Assembly (NCBI RefSeq): GCF_024169925.1
Contig: NZ_JALJXF010000001.1
Coordinates: 4,940,501-5,004,500, forward strand
Direction: 5' to 3'
From: Methylorubrum extorquens
GTDB taxonomy: Bacteria; Pseudomonadota; Alphaproteobacteria; Rhizobiales; Beijerinckiaceae
Length of the DNA stretch: 64,000 bases
The position numbers and the translations under genes are program-made. Below are positions 36,762 to 45,302 of this stretch, piece after piece. The first letter of the stretch is position 1; every line of letters begins with the position of its first letter. Under the pieces are notes generated by a model. That model saw only the letters and a list, made by a program, of their open reading frames with translations, ran no database searches and had not been told where the DNA came from.

Positions 36762-37481
36762 ATGGTCCGTTCCGGCCCGATGGCCTCTCGTTCCCTGTCG
36801 CTCTCCCTCGACCTGATCGCCCGTGCCCATCCCGACACCGTTCCCGACGACCCGGACGCGCTGACGCTGCTCTCCGACGCCGACCTCGCGCCCGAACTCG
36901 CGGCGATGCTGACCCGTCGCGCCGCACCCGAGGGCGGGCTATGGGTGTTCGCCTATGGCTCGCTGCTGTGGAACCCGGAATTCGCCTTTACCGAGCAGCG
37001 GCTCGGCACGCTGCGGGGCTGGCATCGCCGGTTCTGCCTGCTGCAGCGGCGGTTTCGCGGCACGCCGGAGAATCCGGGCTTGGTGCTGGGGCTCGACCGG
37101 GGCGGGATCTGCCGCGGCGTCGCCCTCCGCCTGGACGATGCCGACCCGCATGGCATCCTGATGCCGGTCTGGCGGCGGGAGATGAAGGGCAAGGGCTACG
37201 AGGGCCGCTGGGTCACCGTCGAGACGGAGACCGGGCCGGTCATGGCGCTGACCTTCATGGTGAACCGGCAGAGCGACCGCTACACCGGCCGCCTCTCCGA
37301 CACCGAGATCGCGGACAAGATCGCCGCGGCCTGCGGGCATCTGGGCCCGAGCGCCGAGTATCTGTTCCGCACCGTGGAGGCCTGCGCCCGGCTCGGCATC
37401 CACGATCGGCACCTGTGGTCGCTCCAGGCGCTCGTGGCCGAGCGCCTGCCGGCGAGGCGGACAGTCTGCCCGCCGAAGTGA
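36762..37481 (+). CDS. chaC: gamma-glutamylcyclotransferase ChaC-type
   Basis: This is a 239-residue ChaC-family enzyme that cleaves glutathione to 5-oxoproline and Cys-Gly in the cytoplasm. The substrate loop FAYGSLLWNPEF has YGSL at 65-68. The catalytic glutamate is probably E140 in PVWRREMKGKGY. Further family sequence is GWHRRFCLLQRRFRGTPENP and YTGRLSDTEIADKIA. The N-terminal 55 residues form a longer lead than usual, so a later start is possible. It begins 26 bases after the lipoprotein gene. Confidence 0.9.
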   Translation: MVRSGPMASRSLSLSLDLIARAHPDTVPDDPDALTLLSDADLAPELAAMLTRRAAPEGGLWVFAYGSLLWNPEFAFTEQRLGTLRGWHRRFCLLQRRFRGTPENPGLVLGLDRGGICRGVALRLDDADPHGILMPVWRREMKGKGYEGRWVTVETETGPVMALTFMVNRQSDRYTGRLSDTEIADKIAAACGHLGPSAEYLFRTVEACARLGIHDRHLWSLQALVAERLPARRTVCPPK

Positions 37482-37550
37482 TCCAGGGCGCGACCTTTCC
37501 GGAAAGGGCCGCGCCGTGGACGGCTTCGCTCCGCTCGCAGTGACGGAAGA

Positions 37551-38336
37551 TTACTGCCCGTCGATCCGGGCGCCGAGGAGCGCGATGGCGCGCTGGTAGA
37601 CGCCGGCGGCGTTCCAGCCCTGGATCGCGGCGAAGTTCGGCTCGCCGGGCTGGTAGCCCGCGCCGCGCTGCCAGCCGTGACCCTTCAGGAAGTTGGCGGT
37701 GGAGTTCAGCGCGACCGGCGCGCTGTCGAGGCTGCCGCCGACGCCGTAGGTCAGGACGTTTTTCGGCAGGAACTGGGTGTGGCCGACCTCGCCGTGGGCC
37801 GCACCGCGGGTGGCGGAGGTGAGCACCCCGCTGTCGACGAGCTTGAGCGCTGCGTAGAGCTGATCGGTGAAGTAGGCCGAGCGGCGGCAATCGTAGGCCA
37901 GCGTCGCCACCGCCGAGAGGGTGTTGACGTTGCCCTTCACCGCGCCGAAGCCGGTTTCCATGCCCCAGATCGCCAGAAGCGGGCCCGGCGGCACGCCGTA
38001 GCGCTGCTCGATCGAGGCGAAGAGCGCCGCGTTCTGAGCCTTGAGGGTGCGCCCGCGGGAGACGATGACGTTGCCGCCGCGCTTGGCCAGGAACTGGTCG
38101 AGGGAGAGCTTGAAGCTCTTCTGGCCGCGATCCGCCGAGATGGTCGCGGTGGAGTAGGAGGTGTTGGCGAGCGCCGCGAGGGAGGCCGGGCTCGCCCGGC
38201 CCTTGGCCTCGGCGGCGAACTCGTCCTTCCAGGCCTCGAAGCCGGCGGCGCTGTTGCCGCACTGCGCCGCCTGCGCCGTGCCGGCCAGCCCCATCAGGGC
38301 GGCAACCGCCACCAGTCTCAAACCGTGTCCGGTCAT
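37551..38336 (-). CDS. lytic murein transglycosylase, MltB/SLT_2 type
   Basis: This is a 261-residue secreted cell-wall enzyme that cleaves the MurNAc-GlcNAc bond to give 1,6-anhydro ends. The signal peptide is RLVAVAALMGLAGTAQAA. The catalytic glutamate is in IWGMETGFGAVKGN. SLT_2 landmarks include RQAIALLGARIDG-like C-terminal sequence (QRAIALLGARIDG), GEVGHTQFLPKNVLTYG and GWQRGAGYQPGEPNF. It lacks an extra peptidoglycan-binding domain. The start at 38336 (MTGHGLRLV) is chosen because it directly precedes the signal peptide. Confidence 0.9.
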   Translation of the reverse strand: MTGHGLRLVAVAALMGLAGTAQAAQCGNSAAGFEAWKDEFAAEAKGRASPASLAALANTSYSTATISADRGQKSFKLSLDQFLAKRGGNVIVSRGRTLKAQNAALFASIEQRYGVPPGPLLAIWGMETGFGAVKGNVNTLSAVATLAYDCRRSAYFTDQLYAALKLVDSGVLTSATRGAAHGEVGHTQFLPKNVLTYGVGGSLDSAPVALNSTANFLKGHGWQRGAGYQPGEPNFAAIQGWNAAGVYQRAIALLGARIDGQ

Positions 38337-38577
38337 CCCACACTCCATCAGGCGGCGGCCACACGCGGCGCCGCGGCAATCACAGGGCTTCGGCCGCGCC
38401 GCGGAGCCGGGCGTGTTCCACCCACGGGAACGCCCGCCCGGCATCTTATGCTTGGCCGAACCATACTTTGGCAGAATCACCGAGCTGTGGCGGCGGTGAG
38501 GCACGAAAGGTGCTGCAACGCCACTATCTTGCAGACGTGATCGGATTGGTTACCGGCGGATGAAGGGGGCGGCCCGC

Positions 38578-41500
38578 TCAGTTCACCTCGACCTGAACCA
38601 CCCCCGGCACGGCGCGCAGCGCCCCCGCGACTTGCGGGGTCGCCTGATAGCGGTCCTTCAGGCGCACCTCGACCTCGCGCTCGCCGCCGTCGAGAATGAG
38701 GATCAGCGAGACCTCGCCCTCGCCGCGCAGGGTCAGGCGCTGCTGCACCGAACTCAAGGCGCGGTCGTCGCGCAGGAAGATGCGCATGCCCTTCTGGTGG
38801 CGGGCGGCGGCCTGATCGAGCGGCTCGGCGGTGGTGATGCGGGCGCGCACGTCCTCGCCCTCCAGGTTGGCCTGGATCGTCAGCACCAGCGGCCGGCCGG
38901 GTTCGAGGATGTCGCGGTACTGGTTGAGCCCCTCGGAGAAGATGATCGCCTCGAAATGCCCGGTCTGGTCCGAGAGGATGACGATGCCGAGCTTGTTGCC
39001 GCTCTTGGTGCGCCGCTCCGAGCGGTCGAGCACCGAGGCGGCGATGCGGCCCACGCTGGCCGTGCCCGCCCGCACCCCCCGGCAGAAATCGGCCCAGGAC
39101 TGGACCCGCAGCTTTTCGAGGATCGGTCCGTACTCGTCGAGCGGATGGCCCGAGAGGAAGAAGCCGATGGCGTCGCATTCGCGCTTCAGCTTGTCGGTGT
39201 GGGTCCAGAACTCGTGGGCTGGGATGCGCAACGCCACATCCACCGAAGCGACGCCGCCGAACATGTCGGTGATGCCCGAGGTCTCGGCCTCGGCCGCGCC
39301 CTGGGCCATCTTCATCATCGGCTCGACCGCGGCCCAGGCCCGCGCCCGGTCCGGCTCGATGCAGTCGAGCGCCCCGGCCGCGATCAGGTTCTCCAGCGTG
39401 CGCTTGTTGACGTGGCGCGGGTTCAGGCGCCGGGCGAAACAGGCGAGGTCCTTGAACGGTGTGTCGCCGCGGGCGGCGACGATCGATTCCACCGCCGCGC
39501 GGCCGACGCCCTTGATCGCGGCGAGCGCGTAGAGGATGCGCCCCTTATCCACGTCGAACACCACGCCGGAGGTGTTCACCGAGGGCGGCTCGACGGTGAT
39601 CTTCAGGCGCTGCGCGTCCTGGCGGAATTCGGCGAGCTTGTCGGTGTTGTCGATGTCGAGCGTCATGGCCGCGGCCAGGAACTCGACCGGATGGTTCGCC
39701 TTGAGATAGGCGGTCTGGTAGGTCACCAGCGCGTAGGCCGCCGCGTGGGACTTGTTGAAGCCGTAATCCGCGAACTTCGCGAGTAGGTCGAAGATCTCGT
39801 TGGCCTTCGCCTGCGCGATTCCGCTGTCGAGGCAGCCCTTCACGAAGCGGTCGCGCTGGGCGTCCATCTCCGCTTTGATCTTCTTGCCCATGGCGCGGCG
39901 GAGCATGTCGGCCTCGCCCAGGGTGTAGCCGGCCAGAACCTTGGCGACCTCCATCACCTGCTCTTGGTAGACGATGATCCCGAAGGTCTCCTTCAGGATC
40001 GGCTCCAGCATCGGGTGTGAGTACCAAGAGGCCTCGTTGCCGGCGTCGCGCCCGAGCTTGCGCTCGCAATAGACCGGGATGTTGGCCATCGGGCCCGGCC
40101 GGTAGAGCGCCACCAGCGCGATGATGTCCTCCAGGCGGTCGGCCTGCATCTCGCAGAGCGCCTTGCGCATGCCGGCGGATTCCACCTGGAACACCGCAAC
40201 GGTCTCGCCCCGGCCCATCGGCTCGTAGGTTTTCTTGTCGTCGAGCGGGATCTGGGCGAGATCGACCTCGATGCCGCGCTGCTTCAAGAGGTCGGTGCAG
40301 CAACGCAGCATCGTCAGGGTCTTGAGGCCGAGGAAGTCGAACTTCACCAAGCCGGCTTGCTCGACCCACTTCATGTTGAACTGGGTCACCCGCATGCCCG
40401 TCTTCGGGTCTCGGTAGAGCGGCACCAGCTCTTCGAGGGGCCGGTCGCCGATCACCACGCCGGCGGCGTGGGTCGAGGCGTGGCGGTGCAGGCCTTCGAG
40501 CTTCTTCGAGATCTCGACGAGGCGGGCGACGATCGGCTCCTCCTCGATCGCCTGCTGGAGCTTCGGCTCGCCCTCGATCGCCTGGGCCAGCGTCACGGGG
40601 TTGGCCGGGTTCTGCGGCACGAGCTTGGTCAGCTTGTCGACCTGCCCGTAGGGCATTTCCAGCACGCGGCCGACGTCGCGCAGCACGCCGCGGGCGAGCA
40701 GGGTACCGAAGGTGATGATCTGCCCGACCTGCCGCTCGCCGTAGCGCTGCTGCACGTAGCGGATCACCCGCTCGCGGCCCTCGACGCAGAAGTCGATGTC
40801 GAAGTCCGGCATCGAGACGCGCTCAGGGTTCAGAAAGCGCTCGAACAGCAGGCCGAACCGAAGCGGATCGAGATCGGTGATGAGGAGCGACCACGCCACC
40901 AGGGAGCCCGCGCCCGAGCCGCGGCCGGGTCCGACGGGGATGTCGTGGTCCTTGGCCCACTTGATGAAGTCCGAGACGATCAGGAAGTAGCCTGGGAACT
41001 TCATCTTGACGATGACATCGAGCTCGAACTTCAGCCGCGCGCGGTAATCCTCCTCGGTGAAACCGGGGGCGGTGCCGTGCTGCTTCAAGCGCAGCTCCAG
41101 CCCGGCCTCGGCCTGACGGCACAACTCGGTCGGCTCGTCGGCGGCCACCGCCTGAACCGGCGCCTCGGCGGCCTCGGCCAGCACCTCGGCCATGGGCGGG
41201 GCCTCGCCCGCGGCGACGCTGGCGAAGTTCGGCAGGATGGGTTTGCGGGTGCGCGCCCGAACGGCGCAGCGCATGGCGATCTCGACGGAGGCTGCGAGCG
41301 CGTCCGGCAGATCGCGGAACAGCTCCATCATCGCGGTGCGCGTGGTGAAGGCGTGACGCGGGGTGAGGCGACGGCGGCGCTCGTCGGAGACGAGGCGGCC
41401 CTCGGCGATGGCGAGCAGCGCGTCGTGGGCGTCGTAATCGCCGGGCTTGGCGAAGAACGGCTCGTTCGTCGCGACGATGCCGAGGCCGTTCGTGTCGGCG

Positions 41501-42099
41501 AGCCGCAGCAATTCGCGCTCGACCGCGCGTTCGTCGTCGAGGCCGTGGCGCTGGATCTCGACGTAGAGGCGCTCCTCGCCGAACGCCCCCTTCAGGATTT
41601 CCAGGCGGCGCGCGGCCTGATCGGCGCGGCCGGCGCGCAGGCTGGTGTCGAGGGGCCCCGTGAGCCCGCCGGTCAGGCCGATCAGTCCCTCGACGTTGCC
41701 CTCGAGTGCCGAGACGGCGAGGTTGGGCGCGGCGCCGAGCGGGCCGTCGAAATGGGCCCGGCTGCCGAGCCGCAGGAGGTTGCCGTAGCCGGTCTCGTCC
41801 TGGGCGAGCAGTACGATGTTGGCGCAGCCGGCCTGCGGCATCCGCGCCATCGGGTCCGGCGCCTCGAAGCACACCGTGAGCTGGAGGCCGGCGATCGGCT
41901 GGATTCCGGCCTTGGCGGCGTATTCGGAGAATTCCAGCGCCCCGAACAGGTTGTTGGTGTCGGTGAGCGCGAGCGCGGGCTGCCGGTCGGCCGCGGCCGC
42001 CTTGACGAGATCGCCCGCCTTCACGCCGCCTTCGAGCAGCGAGTAGGACGAGTGGACATGGAGGTGGACGAAGCCGACCTCTTTGAGTGTGCGCGCCAT
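38578..42099 (-). CDS. dnaE: DNA polymerase III subunit alpha
   Basis: This is the replicative polymerase catalytic subunit (1173 residues). The N-terminal PHP domain begins VHLHVHSSYSLLEGG. The polymerase active-site aspartates are in MPDFDIDFCVEGRE (near residues 428-441), after GPGRGSGAGSLVAW. The helix-hairpin-helix and OB regions follow (AIKGVGRAAVESI; SGNKLGIVILSDQTG). Length and motifs match DnaE1, not the shorter error-prone DnaE2. It is monocistronic here, with no obvious partner. Confidence 0.97.
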   Translation of the reverse strand: MARTLKEVGFVHLHVHSSYSLLEGGVKAGDLVKAAAADRQPALALTDTNNLFGALEFSEYAAKAGIQPIAGLQLTVCFEAPDPMARMPQAGCANIVLLAQDETGYGNLLRLGSRAHFDGPLGAAPNLAVSALEGNVEGLIGLTGGLTGPLDTSLRAGRADQAARRLEILKGAFGEERLYVEIQRHGLDDERAVERELLRLADTNGLGIVATNEPFFAKPGDYDAHDALLAIAEGRLVSDERRRRLTPRHAFTTRTAMMELFRDLPDALAASVEIAMRCAVRARTRKPILPNFASVAAGEAPPMAEVLAEAAEAPVQAVAADEPTELCRQAEAGLELRLKQHGTAPGFTEEDYRARLKFELDVIVKMKFPGYFLIVSDFIKWAKDHDIPVGPGRGSGAGSLVAWSLLITDLDPLRFGLLFERFLNPERVSMPDFDIDFCVEGRERVIRYVQQRYGERQVGQIITFGTLLARGVLRDVGRVLEMPYGQVDKLTKLVPQNPANPVTLAQAIEGEPKLQQAIEEEPIVARLVEISKKLEGLHRHASTHAAGVVIGDRPLEELVPLYRDPKTGMRVTQFNMKWVEQAGLVKFDFLGLKTLTMLRCCTDLLKQRGIEVDLAQIPLDDKKTYEPMGRGETVAVFQVESAGMRKALCEMQADRLEDIIALVALYRPGPMANIPVYCERKLGRDAGNEASWYSHPMLEPILKETFGIIVYQEQVMEVAKVLAGYTLGEADMLRRAMGKKIKAEMDAQRDRFVKGCLDSGIAQAKANEIFDLLAKFADYGFNKSHAAAYALVTYQTAYLKANHPVEFLAAAMTLDIDNTDKLAEFRQDAQRLKITVEPPSVNTSGVVFDVDKGRILYALAAIKGVGRAAVESIVAARGDTPFKDLACFARRLNPRHVNKRTLENLIAAGALDCIEPDRARAWAAVEPMMKMAQGAAEAETSGITDMFGGVASVDVALRIPAHEFWTHTDKLKRECDAIGFFLSGHPLDEYGPILEKLRVQSWADFCRGVRAGTASVGRIAASVLDRSERRTKSGNKLGIVILSDQTGHFEAIIFSEGLNQYRDILEPGRPLVLTIQANLEGEDVRARITTAEPLDQAAARHQKGMRIFLRDDRALSSVQQRLTLRGEGEVSLILILDGGEREVEVRLKDRYQATPQVAGALRAVPGVVQVEVN

Positions 42100-42304
42100 G
42101 AAGGACCCTGCTCGGAGCCCGCTAAGATCGCCGCTCCATGCCTTCCGAGTCTGTCACCAAGGCGCCGCACCACGCCCGATATCCACCGCTCTTCGCGCCC
42201 GACGCCGTGCGGATCGCCGGGGCGGGCCGAAAACACCGGCCCGGTGCCCTTTCCTGTGAGCAACGCAGCCGATGCCGGAACAAACAGCGCTCGAATGCGA
42301 ACCC

Positions 42305-42409
42305 TTAATGGATCGGCGCCAAGGCTACCGCCCAGAGCGCGACCGCTCCGAAGAGCAGGCCAAAGGCGGTGAACTCGACGAGGCTGGTGAAGAGCACACG
42401 CTTGGTCAT
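42305..42409 (-). CDS. small single-helix membrane protein, 34 residues
   Basis: This is a short ORF with a well-placed ribosome-binding site (AGGGAG, eight bases before the ATG at 42409). It encodes a basic start (MTKRVLF) and one hydrophobic helix (GLLFGAVALWAVALAP), ending in histidine. I recognise no family. The gap is not long enough to hold a larger gene. Its expression is supported only by the ribosome-binding site and the helix pattern. It lies between dnaE and znuB. Confidence 0.5.
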   Translation of the reverse strand: MTKRVLFTSLVEFTAFGLLFGAVALWAVALAPIH

Positions 42410-42581
42410 CGCTTTCACTCCCTGTTGATGGAGCGATCTTTGTTCCTGTTTTGTTCTGTGTAAAGCCTCGGGACCGAACGACGCGATGGAATGGTGAACG
42501 ATGTGTTGCCGGCGCCACGGTAGCCATCGGCGAATCGGCCCTTCAAGCGCCCTCACGCATCGGATCGCCGCGCGATTCGCC

Positions 42582-43469
42582 TCACGCCTCCAAGTGACGC
42601 CGCCGTACGAGGCGGTGGAGCAGGCCCCCGCGGGGGCCGACCAGCATCGAGACGAGGTAGAGCGCGCCCGCTGCCAGCACGATCGCCGGCCCGGTCGGGA
42701 GCCGGATGCCGGCATGGTAGGAGACGAGCAGGCCGGTCACGCTGGAGAGCATCGAGACCAGCATCGCCACGGGGATCAGGCCCGACAGGTCGGCGGCCCA
42801 GAACCGGGCGGTGATCGCCGGCAGCAGCATCAGGCCGACCGCCAGCAGCGTGCCGAGCGCTTGGAACCCTCCGACGAGGTTGACCACCACCAGCGCGAGG
42901 AAGGCCGAGTGCACAGGGCCGCCGGCGCGGCTGACGGTGCGCAGGAACAGCGGATCGACGCACTCGATCACCAGCGGGCGGTAGAGCAGGGCGAGCGCGA
43001 CCAGTGTGAGGCTACTGATACCGCCGAGCAGCGTGAGCGCGTCGTCGTCGAGCGCCAGCACGGTGCCGAACAGGATGTGCAGCAGATCGACCTGCGAGCC
43101 GCGCAGCGACACGAGGAACACCCCGCCCGCCAGCGAGATCAGGTAGAAGGCGGCCAGACTCGCATCCTCCTTCAGCACGGTCGAGCGGGTGACGAGCCCG
43201 GCGGCCAAAGCCACCGCGAGTCCGGCCACGAGTCCGCCCAGCGTCATCGCCGGCAGCGACAGCCCGGCGACGAGGAAGCCCGCGGCGGCGCCGGGCAGGA
43301 TAGCGTGGCTCATCGCCTCGCTCATCAGGCTCATCCGGCGCAGCATCAGGAAGACCCCGAGCGGCGGCGCCGACAGCGATAGGGCGAGGCACCCGGCGAG
43401 CGCCCGGCGCATGAAGCCGAACTCGACGAAGGGGCCGATCAGGAAATCAAGCAGATCGGCAAGCGTCAC
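42582..43469 (-). CDS. znuB: zinc/manganese ABC transporter permease ZnuB
   Basis: This is a 295-residue inner-membrane permease of the ABC-3 metal-importer family, with about eight to nine helices. Family segments include LMLRRMSLMSEAMSHAILPG near residue 42, with the conserved SEAMSHAILPG loop, and VVNLVGGFQALGTLLAVGLM. The zinc assignment is by neighbourhood (zur divergently transcribed); manganese or iron remain possible. It overlaps the znuC stop by four bases. No solute-binding znuA is found in the window. Confidence 0.9.
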   Translation of the reverse strand: MTLADLLDFLIGPFVEFGFMRRALAGCLALSLSAPPLGVFLMLRRMSLMSEAMSHAILPGAAAGFLVAGLSLPAMTLGGLVAGLAVALAAGLVTRSTVLKEDASLAAFYLISLAGGVFLVSLRGSQVDLLHILFGTVLALDDDALTLLGGISSLTLVALALLYRPLVIECVDPLFLRTVSRAGGPVHSAFLALVVVNLVGGFQALGTLLAVGLMLLPAITARFWAADLSGLIPVAMLVSMLSSVTGLLVSYHAGIRLPTGPAIVLAAGALYLVSMLVGPRGGLLHRLVRRRHLEA

Positions 43470-44380
43470 GAGACGGCCCCGTGATGCGCGCGGCCATGGT
43501 CGTGATCATGATGGCCGTGCTCGTGATGATCGTGGCTGTGGCTGTGCCCCGGAACCTGCGGCTCCGCGGAGCCTCCGTGGTCCGTCCCATGATGCGCCTC
43601 GTGCGCGTCATGCTCGTGTGCGTCATGGCGGCAGATCGCGGCCGCCTCGTCCCAGGCTTCCGACAGGCGCAGCGCCCGGGCCAGCACCGGCGGCGTCAGC
43701 ACTTCGCGCGTCGGCCCCCAGGCGATGGGCCGGCGGGCCAGAACGAGGGTCGAGGCGAAATGCGCGCGCACCTGACCGAGGTCGTGCAGGGCCGCGACCA
43801 CGGTCCGGCCCTCGCGGTGCCAGCCGCGGATCAGAGTCAGCAGGTCGGCGGTGGTGCGCTCGTCGATGCCCGTGAAGGGCTCGTCGAGCAGGATGATCCG
43901 CGCGTCCTGCAGGATCAGCCGGGCGAACAGGGCGCGCTGGAACTGCCCGCCGGAGAGGGTGCCGATCGGTCGGTCCTCGAAGCCGTTGAGCCCGACCGCC
44001 GCGAGCGCCTCGATCAGGCGGCTGCGCTGGCGGGTGAGGCTGCGCCACGCGCCGATCGGGCGCCACAGCCCCATCGCCACGAGGTCGAGGACGCTCAAGG
44101 GGAAGCTGCGGTCGATCTCGGCGGCCTGCGGCAGGTAGGCGACGGCGCCGGAGCGCGGCCCCGCCTCGACGCTCCCGTCGAGCGGGCGGATCTCGCCGAC
44201 GATGCCTTTCAGAAGGGTCGACTTGCCCGCGCCGTTCGGTCCGACCACGGCGAGCAGGTCGCCGGGCGCGATGGTGCCGTCGAGATGGTGAACCGCCGGA
44301 TGCCGGTCGTAGCCGAGCGTCAGGCCCCGGAACCGGATGGCGCCTGCGCGCACCGCCTCGCCACTCACGCTTTCGGTCAC
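43466..44380 (-). CDS. znuC: zinc ABC transporter ATPase ZnuC with histidine-rich tail
   Basis: This is a 304-residue ATPase: Walker A GPNGAGKST (47-55), signature LSGGQ (142-146), Walker B IILLDEP (162-168). The C-terminal 50 residues (from about 252) are unusually rich in histidine and aspartate (such as HDAHEHDAHEAHHG and HSHDHHEHGHHDHDHG) and could sense or store zinc. Translation should start at the GTG at 44380, whose GTGA overlaps the stop of the upstream 43-residue ORF. The longer in-frame leader is rejected. The C-terminus overlaps znuB. Confidence 0.92.
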   Translation of the reverse strand: MTESVSGEAVRAGAIRFRGLTLGYDRHPAVHHLDGTIAPGDLLAVVGPNGAGKSTLLKGIVGEIRPLDGSVEAGPRSGAVAYLPQAAEIDRSFPLSVLDLVAMGLWRPIGAWRSLTRQRSRLIEALAAVGLNGFEDRPIGTLSGGQFQRALFARLILQDARIILLDEPFTGIDERTTADLLTLIRGWHREGRTVVAALHDLGQVRAHFASTLVLARRPIAWGPTREVLTPPVLARALRLSEAWDEAAAICRHDAHEHDAHEAHHGTDHGGSAEPQVPGHSHSHDHHEHGHHDHDHGRAHHGAVS

Positions 44381-44508
44381 GATTTGGCCCACAGGATCAC
44401 GGCCCAGAGCAGGCTCGACAGGATGAGGGCGGCCGCGAGACGAGGGCCGACCCCGCTGCGGAACAGCGAGCGGCGCGGGAGGCGGACGGTCCCGCCGGCA
44501 CGGGTCAT
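44377..44508 (-). CDS. 43-residue membrane protein coupled to znuC
   Basis: This short ORF is absent from usual length cut-offs but well supported. It starts at an ATG at 44508 with CGGAG five bases upstream, and ends in TGA that overlaps the znuC GTG start (GTGA), a sign of translational coupling. The product is basic at the N-terminus (MTRAGGTVRLPRRSLFR) with one hydrophobic helix (LAAALILSSLLWAVILWA) ending KS. I recognise no family. Its position, first in the znu operon under the candidate Zur box, suggests a role in zinc uptake or in regulating ZnuBC. Confidence 0.6.
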   Translation of the reverse strand: MTRAGGTVRLPRRSLFRSGVGPRLAAALILSSLLWAVILWAKS

Positions 44509-44622
44509 GGGATCTCCGAGGATGGACCGGCGCGGGCGGTGTCGCGGAGGCCGGGATGATGTAGCCCGTGCCGTTGCCCGCCTCGTTGCCCGATTGCGGC
44601 CGGACGCCTATCTTGGTCGGGC

Positions 44623-44637
44623 TGATACACTGTAACA
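44623..44637. promoter_or_regulatory. candidate Zur box between znu operon and zur
   Basis: The imperfect palindrome TGATAC-ACT-GTAACA (5 of 6 arm positions complementary) lies between the divergent znu operon (first start 44508) and zur (44727). It resembles Fur/Zur-type 6-3-6 sites and could regulate both directions. No other strong palindrome is seen in this gap. Confidence 0.45.
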
Positions 44638-44726
44638 TGGGCCGAGTTCAATCGGCCCGTGCCGAGTGTCGAGACGAGCGGTAACGATAAGCGGCGACAC
44701 CGGGCGCCGAGACCGGGGAGGTCGGG

Positions 44727-45299
44727 ATGCGCGGTCACGCGCAGCAGGAGCACGGCCAGGGCGACGGGGACGGGCACGCGCATGACCATCACAGTCATGG
44801 CGCATCCGGCTGCGGCGGGCCTGCCGTCTCGGTCGAGGACGTGATCGAGCGGGCGGAGCGGCTCTGTCAGGCGCGCGCCTTGCAGTTCACGCGTCTGCGG
44901 CGGGACGTGCTCGCGGCGGTGGCGGCGGAGCACAAGCCGCTGGGCGCCTACGACATCGCCGAGCGGATGAGCGCCCCCGGGCGCCGGGTCGCGGCGGTGT
45001 CGGTCTACCGGGCGCTCGATTTCCTCACCGAGCAGGGCTTGGTCCACCGCATCTCCAGCCGCAACGCCTTCGTCTCGTGCGGGCACGAGCACGGCGCGGG
45101 GGCGGGCCTCGTCTTCCTGATCTGCCGCACCTGCGGCGGCATCGACGAGATGACCGCCCCGGCCGTCGAGAGCGCCCTCGACCAGACGCTGGCCGGGGCC
45201 GGCTTCACCCCAACGAGCCGGATTCTGGAGGTCGAGGGGGAGTGCGGAGCCTGCCGCGGGCGCGGCGATGCGTTGCCGGACGAGGCGGGTCGCGCGTAG
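44727..45299 (+). CDS. zur: Fur-family zinc uptake regulator Zur
   Basis: This is a 190-residue Fur-type repressor. The winged helix contains LTEQGLVHRI after RRVAAVSVYRALDFL. Zinc structural cysteines are in CRTC (C133, C136) and CGAC (C173, C176). A further CGHEHG (C118, H120, H122) matches the Fur metal region. The N-terminal 30 residues are histidine-rich (HAQQEHGQGDGDGHAHDHHSHG), matching the tail of ZnuC. It is divergent from the znu operon. Zur rather than Fur is chosen from context. Confidence 0.88.
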   Translation: MRGHAQQEHGQGDGDGHAHDHHSHGASGCGGPAVSVEDVIERAERLCQARALQFTRLRRDVLAAVAAEHKPLGAYDIAERMSAPGRRVAAVSVYRALDFLTEQGLVHRISSRNAFVSCGHEHGAGAGLVFLICRTCGGIDEMTAPAVESALDQTLAGAGFTPTSRILEVEGECGACRGRGDALPDEAGRA

Positions 45300-45302
45300 C
45301 GA

